From Pseudomonas sp. PDM05 (GTDB lineage: Bacteria > Pseudomonadota > Gammaproteobacteria > Pseudomonadales > Pseudomonadaceae): a stretch of DNA of 64,000 bases. The notes beneath the pieces are model-generated. The model was given only the letters and a program-made list of their open reading frames with translations, was not told where the DNA came from and searched no databases. Shown here piece after piece: positions 12,202 through 21,219 of this stretch. Position numbers and translations under genes: made by a program. Each line of letters opens with the position of its first letter. Within the stretch, counting starts at the first letter, position 1. Location of the stretch: contig NZ_JACVAC010000006.1 of assembly GCF_014851685.1 (NCBI RefSeq), positions 186,001 to 250,000 on the forward strand. The letters run 5' to 3'.

Positions 12202-12807
12202 ATGATCAAACGCAATCTGCTGGTGATGGGCCTGGCCGTACTGCTGAGCGCTTGCGGCTTCCAGCTGCGCGGCACCGGCACCAACGAGCTGGCAATCAAG
12301 GAACTGGACGTCAGCGCACGCGATGCCTACGGCGATACCGTCACCCAGCTGCGCCAGGTACTGGAAAACAGCGGCGTGCACGTCTACACCGGCGCGACGT
12401 ACAAGCTGGTCCTGGTCAACGAGAAAGAAACCCAGCGTAACCTGAGCTACGCCAGCGCTGGCCGCGCGTCGGACATCGAACTGGCCACCGAGCTGAACAT
12501 CGAAGTCCAGGGCCGCGATCACTTGCCATTGATGGGCGACAAGATCGTGGTACAGAAAATCGTCAGCCACGACGGCAACAACCTGGTCGGTTCGGACTCC
12601 GAGACCATCCAGGTCCGCAAGGAAATCCGTCGCGAGCTGGTACAACGTGTCGTCCTGCGTCTGCAGATGCTGACCCCGGAAAAACTCGAAACCTTGCAGC
12701 AAGCCGCTGACAACAAGGCCAAGGCTGAAGCCGACGCCCTGAAAGCGGCGCAGGAATACGAAGACAACACGCCGAAACAATCGCCTGTTGAAGTCCCTGT
12801 CGAGTAA
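12202..12807 (+). CDS. lptE: LPS-assembly lipoprotein LptE
   Basis: Outer-membrane lipoprotein that plugs LptD and helps deliver LPS to the cell surface. The signal peptide ends in the lipobox LLSAC (Cys20), followed by GFQLRGTG, the hallmark start of the mature protein. The length is 201 residues. A charged, alanine/glutamate-rich C-terminal tail (KAKAEADALKAAQEYE) is typical of pseudomonad versions. It lies 88 bases after leuS with a GC-rich hairpin (12122-12146) in the gap, and 39 bases before holA. Confidence 0.95.
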   Translation: MIKRNLLVMGLAVLLSACGFQLRGTGTNELAIKELDVSARDAYGDTVTQLRQVLENSGVHVYTGATYKLVLVNEKETQRNLSYASAGRASDIELATELNIEVQGRDHLPLMGDKIVVQKIVSHDGNNLVGSDSETIQVRKEIRRELVQRVVLRLQMLTPEKLETLQQAADNKAKAEADALKAAQEYEDNTPKQSPVEVPVE

Positions 12808-12846
12808 GCCATGCGGGGCGCCCCAAGCGCCCCGTTCGCCCCGCCT

Positions 12847-13884
12847 ATGAAACTCGCCCCCGCCCAACTCGCCAAACACCTGCAAGGTGGCCTTGCGCCT
12901 GTCTACATCGTCAGCGGTGATGACCCGTTGCTGTGCCAGGAAGCCGCCGACGCCATCCGCACCGCTGCGCGCCAGCAAGGTTTCGACGAGCGCCAGGTGT
13001 TTGCCGCCGACGCCAGTTTCGACTGGGGCACGTTGCTGCAGGCCGGTGCGAGCATGTCGCTGTTTGCCGAAAAGCGCCTGTTGGAACTGCGCCTGCCTTC
13101 GGGCAAGCCGGGTGACAAAGGCGCGGCCGCCTTGATGGAATACTGCTCACGCCCCGCCGAAGACACGGTGCTGCTGATCAGCCTGCCCAAGCTTGACGGC
13201 AGTGCGCAGAAAACCAAGTGGGGCAAGGCGCTGGTGGAGGGTCCGCAAACCCAGTTCATCCAGATCTGGCCGGTGGACAGCAATCAATTGCCGCAGTGGA
13301 TTCGTCAGCGCCTGTCCCAGTCGGGGCTATCGGCGACGCAAGACGCCGTGGAGCTGATTGCCGCGCGCGTCGAGGGCAACTTGCTGGCCGCCGCCCAGGA
13401 GATCGAAAAGCTCAAGCTGATGGCCGAAGACGGGCAGATCACTGTCGAAACCGTACAGGGTGCGGTGGCTGACAGTGCCCGGTTTGACGTGTTCGGGCTG
13501 GTGGATGCGATCCTCAATGGCGAACCTGCCCACGCCTTGCGCATGCTCGAAGGCCTGCGCGGCGAAGGCGTGGAGCCGCCGGTGATTCTCTGGGCCCTGG
13601 CCCGGGAGCTGCGGGTATTGGCCAATATTGCCCTGCAATACAGCCAGGGCACGCCGCTGGACAAGTGCTTCAGCCAGGCCCGACCGCCCGTGTGGGACAA
13701 GCGCAAGCCCCTGATGAGCAAAGCCCTGCAACGGCACTCGGCGCAACGCTGGGCGCAACTGTTGCTGGAGGCCCAGCGCATCGATGCACAGATCAAGGGC
13801 CAGGCGGCGGGTTCGCCATGGATGAGCTTGAGCCGGTTGTCGCTGCTGATGGCCGGACAACGCCTGACATTGCCTGCCGAATAA
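12847..13884 (+). CDS. holA: DNA polymerase III delta subunit
   Basis: Clamp-loader wrench subunit that opens the beta sliding clamp. At 345 residues it matches the family. The N-terminal AAA+-like domain begins MKLAPAQLAKHLQ with YIVSGDDPLLCQEAADAIR; the clamp-loader collar domain covers about residues 210-340. The ATG at 12847 is preferred because the upstream in-frame codons (12811 onward) do not resemble the family N-terminus. Confidence 0.96.
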   Translation: MKLAPAQLAKHLQGGLAPVYIVSGDDPLLCQEAADAIRTAARQQGFDERQVFAADASFDWGTLLQAGASMSLFAEKRLLELRLPSGKPGDKGAAALMEYCSRPAEDTVLLISLPKLDGSAQKTKWGKALVEGPQTQFIQIWPVDSNQLPQWIRQRLSQSGLSATQDAVELIAARVEGNLLAAAQEIEKLKLMAEDGQITVETVQGAVADSARFDVFGLVDAILNGEPAHALRMLEGLRGEGVEPPVILWALARELRVLANIALQYSQGTPLDKCFSQARPPVWDKRKPLMSKALQRHSAQRWAQLLLEAQRIDAQIKGQAAGSPWMSLSRLSLLMAGQRLTLPAE

Positions 13885-13913
13885 CCCCTCCCTCAAAAAC
13901 ACCACAGTCCAAT

Positions 13914-14001
13914 GTGGGAGCGGGCTTGCTCGCGAATGCGTTGGGTCAGTCACTTGGTCTATAAACTGACACTCCGCATTCACGAGCAAGCCCGCTCCCA
14001 C
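13914..14001. repeat. REPIN, GCGGGCTTGCTCGCGAA type
   Basis: GTGGGAGCGGGCTTGCTCGCGAA followed about 40 bases later by its inverse copy ending in GCCCGCTCCCAC. It sits in the holA-arfA gap. Confidence 0.9.
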
Positions 14002-14104
14002 AGTTTTAACCGTGTCTACCTTTCCTACATTTCGCCGGGCTTTACAGTAGCGTAACTTCGGCAGATGATTTGCACCGCTCCAACCCACCCAGAGAGTATC
14101 AAGC

Positions 14105-14269
14105 ATGAGCAAAAAGCCATCCAAGCATGGCCCCAACAAGGCCAAATCCATCATCGCCCAGCCACTGTTCCGCAGCCGTCAGGAACGCGCCGGCAAGGGC
14201 AAAGGCAGCTACCGCCGCGAAGCCTTCCAGTCTAATAGCTGGGAGGCTTCTTACTTTCTGGCTGCCTGA
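14105..14269 (+). CDS. arfA: alternative ribosome-rescue factor ArfA
   Basis: A 54-codon gene too short for routine ORF calling. The product begins MSKKPSKHGPNKAKSI, continues with PLFRSRQERAGKGKGSYRREAF, and ends SWEASYFLAA. ArfA recruits RF2 to ribosomes stalled on non-stop mRNA, as a backup for tmRNA. The conserved basic core and the RQE..GKGSYRR segment are diagnostic. Codons 39-49 (14219-14250) form a long hairpin (separate entry), so the functional product is probably a shortened peptide made from truncated mRNA, as known for the family. Confidence 0.93.
   Translation: MSKKPSKHGPNKAKSIIAQPLFRSRQERAGKGKGSYRREAFQSNSWEASYFLAA
14219..14257 (+). promoter_or_regulatory. in-gene hairpin of arfA (RNase III target or terminator)
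   Basis: GAAGCCTTCCAG (14219-14230), loop TCTAATAG, CTGGGAGGCTTC (14239-14250): a 12-bp stem with a single G-U pair, followed by the T-rich TTACTTT. It lies before the arfA stop codon. In the family such hairpins cause mRNA cleavage or termination inside the ORF, creating the non-stop message that makes ArfA subject to tmRNA control. Confidence 0.85.
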
Positions 14270-14330
14270 AGGCAAGCGCCCCTTCGGCATGATAAGGTCT
14301 GCACCTGATTTGTAATCCCTGGACCTGTGC

Positions 14331-15656
14331 ATGCCCTCTTGTCTTTCCCGTCGTTGGCACCTTCGCCAGCTGATCGCTGCCTCCAGCCTCATTCTGCTCG
14401 TCGCCTGCGCGGAGAAACCCACCGCCGCGGACGCTCAACCCCTGCCCAAACTCCAGGCCGCACCGGTCGCGGCACCTGCCGTCGTGGCGCCCCTGGCCGT
14501 CGACAACCTCGACATACAGCCGACCCAGACCTTTGCCGAATGGCAGGCCGCTTTCCGCGAGCAAGCGTTGAAAGCCGGGATCACCCCCGCCGTCTTTGAT
14601 AACGCCTTCGCCAATGTCACGCCGGACATGGCGGTGATCCGTGCCGACCGCAGCCAGCCGGAGTTTTCCCGTCCGGTGTGGGAATACCTCGACGGCGCCC
14701 TGTCAGCTCTGCGCGTGCGCAACGGTCAGGCGCTGCTGATCAAGCACGCCGACATCCTGCAACGCATCGAAGAACGCTACGGCGTCGACCGCCAGGCACT
14801 GGTCTCGGTGTGGGGCATGGAGAGCAACTTCGGCCAGTTCCAGGGCAACAACTCGGTGATCCGCTCACTGGCAACCCTGGCCTACGAAGGTCGTCGCCCG
14901 GCGTTTGCCCAGGCGCAATTGCTGGCCGCATTGCAGATCATCCAGCACGGCGACATCCAGGCCGACCAGATGAAAGGCTCCTGGGCCGGCGCCATGGGCC
15001 AGACCCAGTTTATCCCGACCACCTACAACACCCACGCCGTCGACTTCGATGGCGACGGCCGCCGCGACATCTGGAACAGCCCGGCCGACGCCCTCGCCTC
15101 CACCGCCCACTACCTGCAAAGCTCCGGCTGGCAGAAAGGCCAGCCGTGGGGCTTTGAGGTCAAACAACTGCCGACGAATTTCGATTACGCCCTGGCCGAC
15201 GGCGGTGTGCGCAAGACCGTGGCCGAATGGATGAAACTCGGCGTGCAGCTGCCGTTTGGCGCAAGCATGCCGCCGAACGTCGAGCAACTGTCTGCCGCCC
15301 TGCTGTTGCCGGCGGGTTACCGTGGCCCGGCGTTCCTGGTGCTGGATAACTTCCGCGCGATCCTCAAGTACAACAACTCGTCGTCCTACGCGTTGGCAGT
15401 AGGCCTGTTGTCGGAGCGCTTTGGCGGCGGCGGCGTGATTCGGGGCGATTGGCCAAAGGATGAGCTGCCACTGAGTCGCTCCCAGCGCATCGACCTGCAG
15501 ACGGCGCTGAGCGCCAAGGGGTATGACGCGGGCAACCCGGATGGGATTATCGGTGCCAATACACGCAAGGCGATCCGTGCGGCGCAGCAGGCGCTGGGAT
15601 GGCCCGCGGATGGGTATCCGACGGTGAAACTGCTGGAGTCTTTGCAGAACCGCTAG
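14331..15656 (+). CDS. lytic murein transglycosylase, MltB/SltG type, lipoprotein
   Basis: A 441-residue envelope enzyme that cleaves peptidoglycan glycan strands with anhydro-muropeptide formation. The signal ends in the lipobox LLVAC (Cys25), so it is probably outer-membrane anchored. The catalytic MltB-like domain spans about residues 65-360, with the glutamate in VWGMESNFGQFQGN and the family block GSWAGAMGQTQFIPTTYN. A C-terminal peptidoglycan-binding domain 1 follows (LQTALSAKGYDAGNPDGIIG). It resembles P. aeruginosa PA3992 (SltG) in position and domain order. Confidence 0.9.
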   Translation: MPSCLSRRWHLRQLIAASSLILLVACAEKPTAADAQPLPKLQAAPVAAPAVVAPLAVDNLDIQPTQTFAEWQAAFREQALKAGITPAVFDNAFANVTPDMAVIRADRSQPEFSRPVWEYLDGALSALRVRNGQALLIKHADILQRIEERYGVDRQALVSVWGMESNFGQFQGNNSVIRSLATLAYEGRRPAFAQAQLLAALQIIQHGDIQADQMKGSWAGAMGQTQFIPTTYNTHAVDFDGDGRRDIWNSPADALASTAHYLQSSGWQKGQPWGFEVKQLPTNFDYALADGGVRKTVAEWMKLGVQLPFGASMPPNVEQLSAALLLPAGYRGPAFLVLDNFRAILKYNNSSSYALAVGLLSERFGGGGVIRGDWPKDELPLSRSQRIDLQTALSAKGYDAGNPDGIIGANTRKAIRAAQQALGWPADGYPTVKLLESLQNR

Positions 15657-15677
15657 ATCTGCTTATGGCTACTGCCG

Positions 15678-15763
15678 CTATCGCAGGCAGGCCAGCTCCC
15701 ACATTCAACCGCATTCCAAAGGATGTACAGGGTTGAATGTGGGAGCTGGCTTGCCTGCGATAG
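15678..15763. repeat. REPIN, GCTGGCTTGCCTGCGAT type
   Basis: GCTATCGCAGGCAGGCCAGC on the left, and on the right the inverse GCTGGCTTGCCTGCGATAGC. The arms differ at one base (GGCAGG against GGCAAG). It lies between two convergent genes. Confidence 0.9.
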
Positions 15764-15781
15764 CGGCATCACAAGCAACAA

Positions 15782-16699
15782 CTATTTAAAGACCACATCC
15801 TGTTCCAACACCACCCGCTGCTCCCCCGCATCCAACCGCACCAACGCGCCCATCGGCAGCGTCAGGTTCGGATCACAATGCCCACTGCGCCAACCGGCCA
15901 ACACTGGAATGCACAGCGGTTCAAAGGTCTGCTTGAGCAACCGCTCCAGCGCCATGCCGTCCACACCCGCCACATCGCCCACCAGCACCCCCGCCACCTG
16001 GGCCAGCTTGCCTGCCAGGCGCAGGTGTGTGAGCAAGCGGTCGATGCGGTAAATCGGCTCGTTGACGTCCTCGATCAGCAGGATGATGCCCTCGGCATCG
16101 ATTTCGTATGGCGTCCCCATCACCGCTGCGATCATCGACAAGTTCCCCCCCAGCAAGCGCCCACAAGCGATGCCAGGTGCAATCGTGGTCAACGGGTAGG
16201 CCACCGGGTGCGCCAGCACGCTGCCGGCGCCGAGATCGCCGCGCAGCAGGCCCAGTAGCGAAGACTCGGTCGGCGGTTGCTTGCCGCCCAGCAGGTCGGC
16301 ATTGAGCATCGGCCCGTGGAAGGTCACAAAGCCGGCGTAGCGGCTGATCGCCAGGTGCAGGGCGGTGATGTCGCTGTAGCCCACAAACGGTTTGGGATTG
16401 GCGCGCAGCAGGTTGAAATCCAGGCCATCGAGCAGACGTGGCGTACCGTAGCCGCCGCGCAGGCAGAAGATGGCGTCGATCTCAGGGCTGGCGAAGGCGG
16501 CGTGGAGGTCGCGCAGGCGCACTTCATCGCTGCCGGCGAGGTAGCCGTCGCGCTCGTAGACGCCAGGGAAGATGTGCAGGTCGTAGCCTCGGGCGCGCAT
16601 CCATTGGCCGGCTTTTTCGACGTCCAGTGCGGCAGGGCCGGCGGGGGCGATCAGGGCGATGGTGCCTTCTGGTCGCAACGCAGGTACGGCAATGCTCAT
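15782..16699 (-). CDS. ldcA: muramoyltetrapeptide L,D-carboxypeptidase
   Basis: Cytosolic S66 peptidase that trims the terminal D-Ala from recycled murein tetrapeptides. The nucleophile region is FVGYSDITALH (Ser) and the N-terminal fold has IALIAPAGP. The charge-relay Glu and His lie in the C-terminal half (IILLIEDVNEPIYRID, SGHCDPNLTLPMG). The length is 305 residues. The ATG at 16699 is 8 bases after a GGGAG ribosome site and is preferred to the TTG two codons earlier. Confidence 0.94.
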   Translation of the reverse strand: MSIAVPALRPEGTIALIAPAGPAALDVEKAGQWMRARGYDLHIFPGVYERDGYLAGSDEVRLRDLHAAFASPEIDAIFCLRGGYGTPRLLDGLDFNLLRANPKPFVGYSDITALHLAISRYAGFVTFHGPMLNADLLGGKQPPTESSLLGLLRGDLGAGSVLAHPVAYPLTTIAPGIACGRLLGGNLSMIAAVMGTPYEIDAEGIILLIEDVNEPIYRIDRLLTHLRLAGKLAQVAGVLVGDVAGVDGMALERLLKQTFEPLCIPVLAGWRSGHCDPNLTLPMGALVRLDAGEQRVVLEQDVVFK

Positions 16700-16732
16700 C
16701 CACAATTCTCCCTAAATAACGCAGAACGAAAT

Positions 16733-16817
16733 GTGGGAGCGGGCTTGCCTGCGATGCAGGCACCTCGGTGTATCAGTCGCACCGAGGTGATGCTATCGCA
16801 GGCAAGCCAGCTCCCAC
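16733..16817. repeat. hybrid REPIN
   Basis: The left arm GTGGGAGCGGGCTTGCCTGCGAT mixes the outer half of one REP class with the inner half of the other. The right arm ATCGCAGGCAAGCCAGCTCCCAC is a pure second-class REP. The inner region carries its own CACCTCGGTG / CACCGAGGTG inverted repeat. Confidence 0.85.
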
Positions 16818-16849
16818 ACAAGCCCACTCCCAAATTTGAGCAGCGATAT

Positions 16850-17875
16850 TTACGAAACCAGGCTCGCCTTGACCAGTTTGGCCTGCTCGTCAGCGTGGTA
16901 CGAAGAACGCACCAACGGGCCCGACGCGACGTTCTTGAAGCCCATCTTGTAGCCTTCCTCGGCGAACCAGGCGAAGGTGTCCGGGTGCACGAAACGTTGC
17001 ACCGGCAAGTGGCTGCGGGACGGTTGCAGGTACTGGCCCAGGGTCAGCATGTCGATGTCGTGTTCGCGCATGCGCTTCATGACTTCGATGACTTCTTCGT
17101 CGGTCTCGCCCAGGCCCAGCATCAGGCCGGATTTGGTTGGGATGTGCGGCATCATCTGCTTGAATTTCTGCAGCAGGGTCAGCGACCACTGATAGTCCGA
17201 CCCCGGACGCGCCGCCTTGTACAGGCGTGGCACGGTTTCCAGGTTGTGGTTGAACACATCCGGCGGCTCGGCGGCGGTGATTTCCAGCGCCACGTCCATG
17301 CGGCCACGGTAGTCCGGAACCAGGGTTTCGAGCATCACGTTCGGCGACAGCTTGCGGATCTCGCGGATGCAGTCGGCAAAGTGCTGGGCACCGCCGTCAC
17401 GCAGGTCGTCGCGGTCAACGGAGGTAATCACCACATACTTGAGGCGCAGGTCGGCGATGGCGATGGCCAGGCTTTCCGGCTCGTTGACGTCCAGTGGCTT
17501 CGGTCGGCCGTGGCCCACGTCGCAGAACGGGCAACGACGGGTGCAGATGTCACCCATGATCATGAAGGTGGCGGTGCCGCCGGAGAAACACTCACCCAGG
17601 TTCGGGCACGAGGCTTCTTCGCACACGCTGTGCAGCTTGTGCTTGCGCAGCAGGGCCTTGATACGGTCGACTTCCGGCGAAACCGGGATGCGCACGCGAA
17701 TCCAGTCGGGTTTCTTCGGCAGTTCGGTGGTCGGAATGATCTTCACCGGGATGCGTGCAACCTTCTCGGCGCCGCGCAGCTTGACGCCGGCTTCCACCTT
17801 GGCACGCGGGGCCGGGGCCGGACGTTCGGTAACGTCCACCGTCGGGATCATGGTTTGCACTGCATCAGTAGTCAT
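16850..17875 (-). CDS. lipA: lipoyl synthase
   Basis: Radical-SAM enzyme inserting two sulfurs into protein-bound octanoyl groups. Both clusters are visible: auxiliary Cys85-Cys90-Cys96 ([12 protein letters not shown]) and radical-SAM Cys111-Cys115-Cys118 (CTRRCPFC). The C-terminal serine that ligates the auxiliary cluster lies in [13 protein letters not shown]. The length is 341 residues. lipB ends 2 bases upstream, so lipB and lipA are co-transcribed and probably coupled. Confidence 0.98.
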   Translation of the reverse strand: MTTDAVQTMIPTVDVTERPAPAPRAKVEAGVKLRGAEKVARIPVKIIPTTELPKKPDWIRVRIPVSPEVDRIKALLRKHKLHSVCEEASCPNLGECFSGGTATFMIMGDICTRRCPFCDVGHGRPKPLDVNEPESLAIAIADLRLKYVVITSVDRDDLRDGGAQHFADCIREIRKLSPNVMLETLVPDYRGRMDVALEITAAEPPDVFNHNLETVPRLYKAARPGSDYQWSLTLLQKFKQMMPHIPTKSGLMLGLGETDEEVIEVMKRMREHDIDMLTLGQYLQPSRSHLPVQRFVHPDTFAWFAEEGYKMGFKNVASGPLVRSSYHADEQAKLVKASLVS

Positions 17876-17877
17876 AA

Positions 17878-18525
17878 TCAGTCGATTCCGCCCGTAAGGG
17901 TCGTCTGCTCAGCATAGTCGAGGTGTTTGACGAGCTGCGCACGCAGCCGGGCACTTACCTCGGCAAATTTAATCGGTGTGGCGTGTTCGCTCAGCTGGGT
18001 CATCGCCAGCCCGGCATAGCCGCACGGGTTGATCCGGCGAAACGGTGCGAGGTCCATGTCCACGTTCAGGGCCAGGCCATGAAACGAACAACCGTGGCGA
18101 ATCCTCAAGCCCAGGGAGGCGATTTTCGCGCCATCCACATACACGCCCGGGGCATCGGGCTGGGCCGCAGCGCTCACGCCGTAGCTGGCCAAAAGCTCGA
18201 TCAGGCAAGCCTCCATGCGGCTGACCAGATCACGCACGCCAAACCCCAGCTTGCGCACATCCAGCAAGAGGTATGCGACAAGTTGTCCGGGGCCATGGTA
18301 AGTCACTTGGCCACCTCGGTCGACCTGCACCACCGGAATATCCCCCGGCACCAGCAGGTGCTCGGCCTTGCCGGCCTGGCCCTGGGTAAACACCGGCGGG
18401 TGTTCGACCAGCCAGATTTCGTCCGGGGCCGACGTACCGCGCTCGTTGGTGAACCGCTGCATGGCATGCCAGACCGGCTCGTAGGCCATCTGGCCGAGCT
18501 CGCGAAAGCCCAGGACGCCTGGCAT
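17878..18525 (-). CDS. lipB: lipoyl(octanoyl) transferase
   Basis: Transfers octanoate from acyl carrier protein to lipoyl domains, giving the substrate of LipA. Family motifs are [19 protein letters not shown] written here as [32 protein letters not shown] with the conserved lysine in [10 protein letters not shown], and INPCGYAGL with the acyl-accepting cysteine. The ATG at 18525 shares one base with the ybeD stop (TGATG) and gives 215 residues; the earlier TTG adds one residue only. Confidence 0.96.
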   Translation of the reverse strand: MPGVLGFRELGQMAYEPVWHAMQRFTNERGTSAPDEIWLVEHPPVFTQGQAGKAEHLLVPGDIPVVQVDRGGQVTYHGPGQLVAYLLLDVRKLGFGVRDLVSRMEACLIELLASYGVSAAAQPDAPGVYVDGAKIASLGLRIRHGCSFHGLALNVDMDLAPFRRINPCGYAGLAMTQLSEHATPIKFAEVSARLRAQLVKHLDYAEQTTLTGGID

Positions 18526-18800
18526 CAAAGCACCATGTGCACGAAGCCGGTGGCCCGCAGTTCGCTGTTGATGTCGTAGAGCTGGTCTTGACCGGTCGCA
18601 ACGATGTGCAACTGGATCGTGGTGTATTTACCGTTGGTGCTCGAACGCTCGTCCACCCGGTTGTCGTTGATCGTCGCGTGTTTACGCACGATCTCGATAA
18701 TCTTGTCTTTGTTGCCCACGCCGGTATCGCTGATCACTTTGACGGGATAGTCCGTCACTGGGAATTCGATCTTTGGCGCCTTTACTTCGGTATCGGTCAT
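18525..18800 (-). CDS. ybeD: YbeD-like DUF493 protein
   Basis: A 91-residue ferredoxin-like-fold protein ([38 protein letters not shown]) that precedes lipB across gamma-proteobacteria. Its structure resembles ACT-type regulatory domains; the biochemical role is unknown, but the conserved linkage suggests a role around lipoate metabolism. It shares one base with lipB. Confidence 0.9.
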   Translation of the reverse strand: MTDTEVKAPKIEFPVTDYPVKVISDTGVGNKDKIIEIVRKHATINDNRVDERSSTNGKYTTIQLHIVATGQDQLYDINSELRATGFVHMVL

Positions 18801-18837
18801 GGCGTAACGGCCTCGTAAGCGTAAGCCTTGGCGACGA

Positions 18838-18868
18838 CAAAGCCCCGCGTCGGATCAACGCGGGGCTT
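18838..18868 (-). terminator. terminator between dacC and ybeD
   Basis: AAAGCCCCGCG, a 9-base loop, then CGCGGGGCTTT: an 11-bp perfect stem flanked by A and T runs. It lies just after the dacC stop on the minus strand, so it should separate dacC from the ybeD-lipB-lipA unit. Confidence 0.85.
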
Positions 18869-18883
18869 TGCAGATGCTCAGTG

Positions 18884-20041
18884 TCAGTTGAACAAGCCGT
18901 AGAAGAATAGACGGATGCTATCCCACACGCGGCGGAAGATGCCACCTTCGTCGACGGCGTCCAGCGCGATCAGGTCGGCGCTGTGCACCACCTTGTCGTC
19001 CAGCTTCACTTCGACTTTACCGATCACATCACCCTTGGCGATTGGAGCAACCAATTGCGGGTTCATGGTCATGCTGGCGGCGAGCTTTTTCAGCTGGCCT
19101 TTTGGCATGGTCAGGGTCAGGTCTTCAGCCAGGCCGGCCTTGACTTGGTGGGTCGCGCCCTTCCAAACCGGCGCCTGTGCCAGTTCGGCACCCTTCTGGT
19201 AGAAGGTCTGGGTTTCGAAGAAACGGAAACCGTAGGTCAGCAGTTTTTGCGTCTCGGCCGCACGGGCCTGCTCGCTGTTGGTGCCGAAGACCACGGCGAT
19301 CAGGCGTTGGCCATCACGTACGGCGGACGACACCATGCAGTAACCGGCTTCGTCGGTGTGACCGGTTTTCAGGCCATCGACGGTCTTGTCACGCCACAGC
19401 AACAGGTTGCGGTTAGGTTGCTTGATGTTGTTCCAGAAGAATTCTTTCTGGGAGTAGATCGCGTAGTGCACCGGGTCGACACGAATGATCGCGCGCGCCA
19501 GGATCGCCATGTCGTGAGCCGACGAGTAGTGCTCCGGGTTCGGCAGGCCGGTCGGGTTCATGAAGTGGCTGTTGGTCATGCCCAGGTCAGCGACGGTTTT
19601 GTTCATCATGTCGGCGAACGCATCTTCGCTGCCGGCGATGTGCTCGGCCAGGGCCACGCTGGCATCGTTGCCGGACTGGATGATGATGCCGTGCAGCAGG
19701 TCGCTGACAGTCACCTGCGAGCCAACCTTGATGAACATCCGCGAACCGCCGGTGCGCCAGGCGTTTTCGCTGACGGTCACTGGATCGTTTTCGCCGATCT
19801 GGCCGCGACGGATTTCCAGGGTCGCGATGTAGGCGGTCATCAGCTTGGTCAGGCTGGCTGGGGGCAGACGCTGGTCACCGTTGCTCTCGACCAGCACGTT
19901 GCCGCTGGCGGCATCCATGAGGACCCAGGCCTTGGCAGCCAGTTGCGGGGAAGCCGGCACCATTTCGACCGCCCAGGCGGCCGGGGTGATGATCAGCGAA
20001 AGAAGCAGGCACGTGCGTTTGGCTAAGGTGGTGATGTTCAT
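18884..20041 (-). CDS. dacC: D-alanyl-D-alanine carboxypeptidase (PBP5/6 type)
   Basis: Periplasmic low-molecular-weight penicillin-binding protein that removes the terminal D-Ala from peptidoglycan stem peptides. There is a signal peptide (LLLSLIITPAAWA). The active-site motifs are Ser63-Leu-Thr-Lys66, Ser123-Gly-Asn125 and Lys225-Thr-Gly227. The C-terminal beta domain ends in an amphipathic anchor (IFRRVWDSIRLFFYGLFN) for peripheral membrane attachment. The length is 385 residues. It is the terminal gene of the shape cluster and is set off from rlpA by 179 bases. Confidence 0.96.
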   Translation of the reverse strand: MNITTLAKRTCLLLSLIITPAAWAVEMVPASPQLAAKAWVLMDAASGNVLVESNGDQRLPPASLTKLMTAYIATLEIRRGQIGENDPVTVSENAWRTGGSRMFIKVGSQVTVSDLLHGIIIQSGNDASVALAEHIAGSEDAFADMMNKTVADLGMTNSHFMNPTGLPNPEHYSSAHDMAILARAIIRVDPVHYAIYSQKEFFWNNIKQPNRNLLLWRDKTVDGLKTGHTDEAGYCMVSSAVRDGQRLIAVVFGTNSEQARAAETQKLLTYGFRFFETQTFYQKGAELAQAPVWKGATHQVKAGLAEDLTLTMPKGQLKKLAASMTMNPQLVAPIAKGDVIGKVEVKLDDKVVHSADLIALDAVDEGGIFRRVWDSIRLFFYGLFN

Positions 20042-20180
20042 CCGTCTCTCGAAATTGCTTATGGAAACTTGCCCTCTCGGGCAAAACTTATTCAGACAGC
20101 CCGCTACCAGACTGTCGCGTGTTCGGTTGCCCGCTCACCCCTTGCCCCTGGGTTTTATTGTTCAACGAGCCAACAACCAC

Positions 20181-20208
20181 GGCTCAGGCACGCATGCGCG
20201 CCCGAGCC
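20181..20208 (-). terminator. possible hairpin after rlpA
   Basis: GGCTCAGGCACGC and GCGCGCCCGAGCC can pair with one mismatch, 13-40 bases past the rlpA stop on the minus strand. There is no clean T run, so it may only stabilise the transcript end. Confidence 0.35.
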
Positions 20209-20220
20209 ATCAATCCTCTG

Positions 20221-21219
20221 TTATTCGGCGGTGACCACGCTGGGTTGCCCCAGGTTGGCCAGACGCACACTGTTCTGTACTTGCGCGACTTCGCTTGGCG
20301 AGCTGATCGGGCCCATGCGCACGCGGTGCAGGGTCTGCTGGTTACGCACGATGGAGCTGATGAAAACCGGCGCGTTGACCATGCCGCTGAGTTTCGACCT
20401 TAACAGCTCTGCCGCATCCGGGTTGGCGAAAGCGCCCACCTGCAGGTATTGCCCGCCCGCAAGCGAGGCGCCAGGCGCGGCCCGCGGTACAACCACGGTG
20501 TCCGGTGCGTGTTGCTGCGGCGGTGGCGTCCACTGTTCGATCTTGCCAGCCGACGCGTTGACTTGCGGTTGCTGGGTGGTCGGCTCATTGAGCATCAACG
20601 GCGCCGGCTTGCCACGCTGGGCCCAGTATTGCGCCGGGTCGATGCCTTCGACCTTCACCCGCGCCGTGCCGGTTTCGGCATAGCCGAGCTTCTTCGCGGC
20701 GGCGTAGGACAGGTCGATGATGCGATCCGAATAGAACGGCCCACGGTCGTTGACCCGCAGGATCACCGTGCGGTTGTTGTCCAGGTTGGTCACCCGTACA
20801 TAGCTGGGCAGCGGCAAGGTCTTGTGGGCCGCGCTCATGCCGTACAGGTCATACACTTCGCCGTTGGCGGTGTTCTGGCCATGGAACTTGGTGCCGTACC
20901 AGGACGCCGTGCCCGATTGCACGTAGGTCTTGGATTCTTGCAACGGGAAGTAATTCTTGCCCAGCACGGTATACGGGTTGGCCTTGTAGGGCCCGGTGTG
21001 CAGGGTTGGCGTGGCATCCGGGATTTTCGAGACATCGACGTCCCACCACGGCGCGCCGTCTTTGTGCGCGCGGTTGATGTCCAGGCCCGGCTGGGAACGG
21101 ACTACCGCCCCCCCGGACTTCTGCGCCGGACCTCGGCTGGTGGAGCAACTGACAACCAGCAAGGACAACGCGGCAAACGCCACCAGCTTGAGCGGTTTGT
21201 TGATCGGCGATACCCGCAT
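20221..21219 (-). CDS. rlpA: septal ring lytic transglycosylase RlpA
   Basis: Outer-membrane lipoprotein that cleaves naked glycan strands at the septum. The lipobox is LLVVSC (Cys25). The double-psi beta-barrel catalytic region spans about residues 95-195 (QSGTASWYGTKFHGQNTANGE, VRVNDRGPF as VILRVNDRGPFYSDRIIDLS). A C-terminal SPOR domain (about residues 255-330: QYLQVGAFANPDAAELL) targets denuded peptidoglycan. The length is 332 residues. Its ATG overlaps the sltB1 stop by one base. Confidence 0.95.
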   Translation of the reverse strand: MRVSPINKPLKLVAFAALSLLVVSCSTSRGPAQKSGGAVVRSQPGLDINRAHKDGAPWWDVDVSKIPDATPTLHTGPYKANPYTVLGKNYFPLQESKTYVQSGTASWYGTKFHGQNTANGEVYDLYGMSAAHKTLPLPSYVRVTNLDNNRTVILRVNDRGPFYSDRIIDLSYAAAKKLGYAETGTARVKVEGIDPAQYWAQRGKPAPLMLNEPTTQQPQVNASAGKIEQWTPPPQQHAPDTVVVPRAAPGASLAGGQYLQVGAFANPDAAELLRSKLSGMVNAPVFISSIVRNQQTLHRVRMGPISSPSEVAQVQNSVRLANLGQPSVVTAE

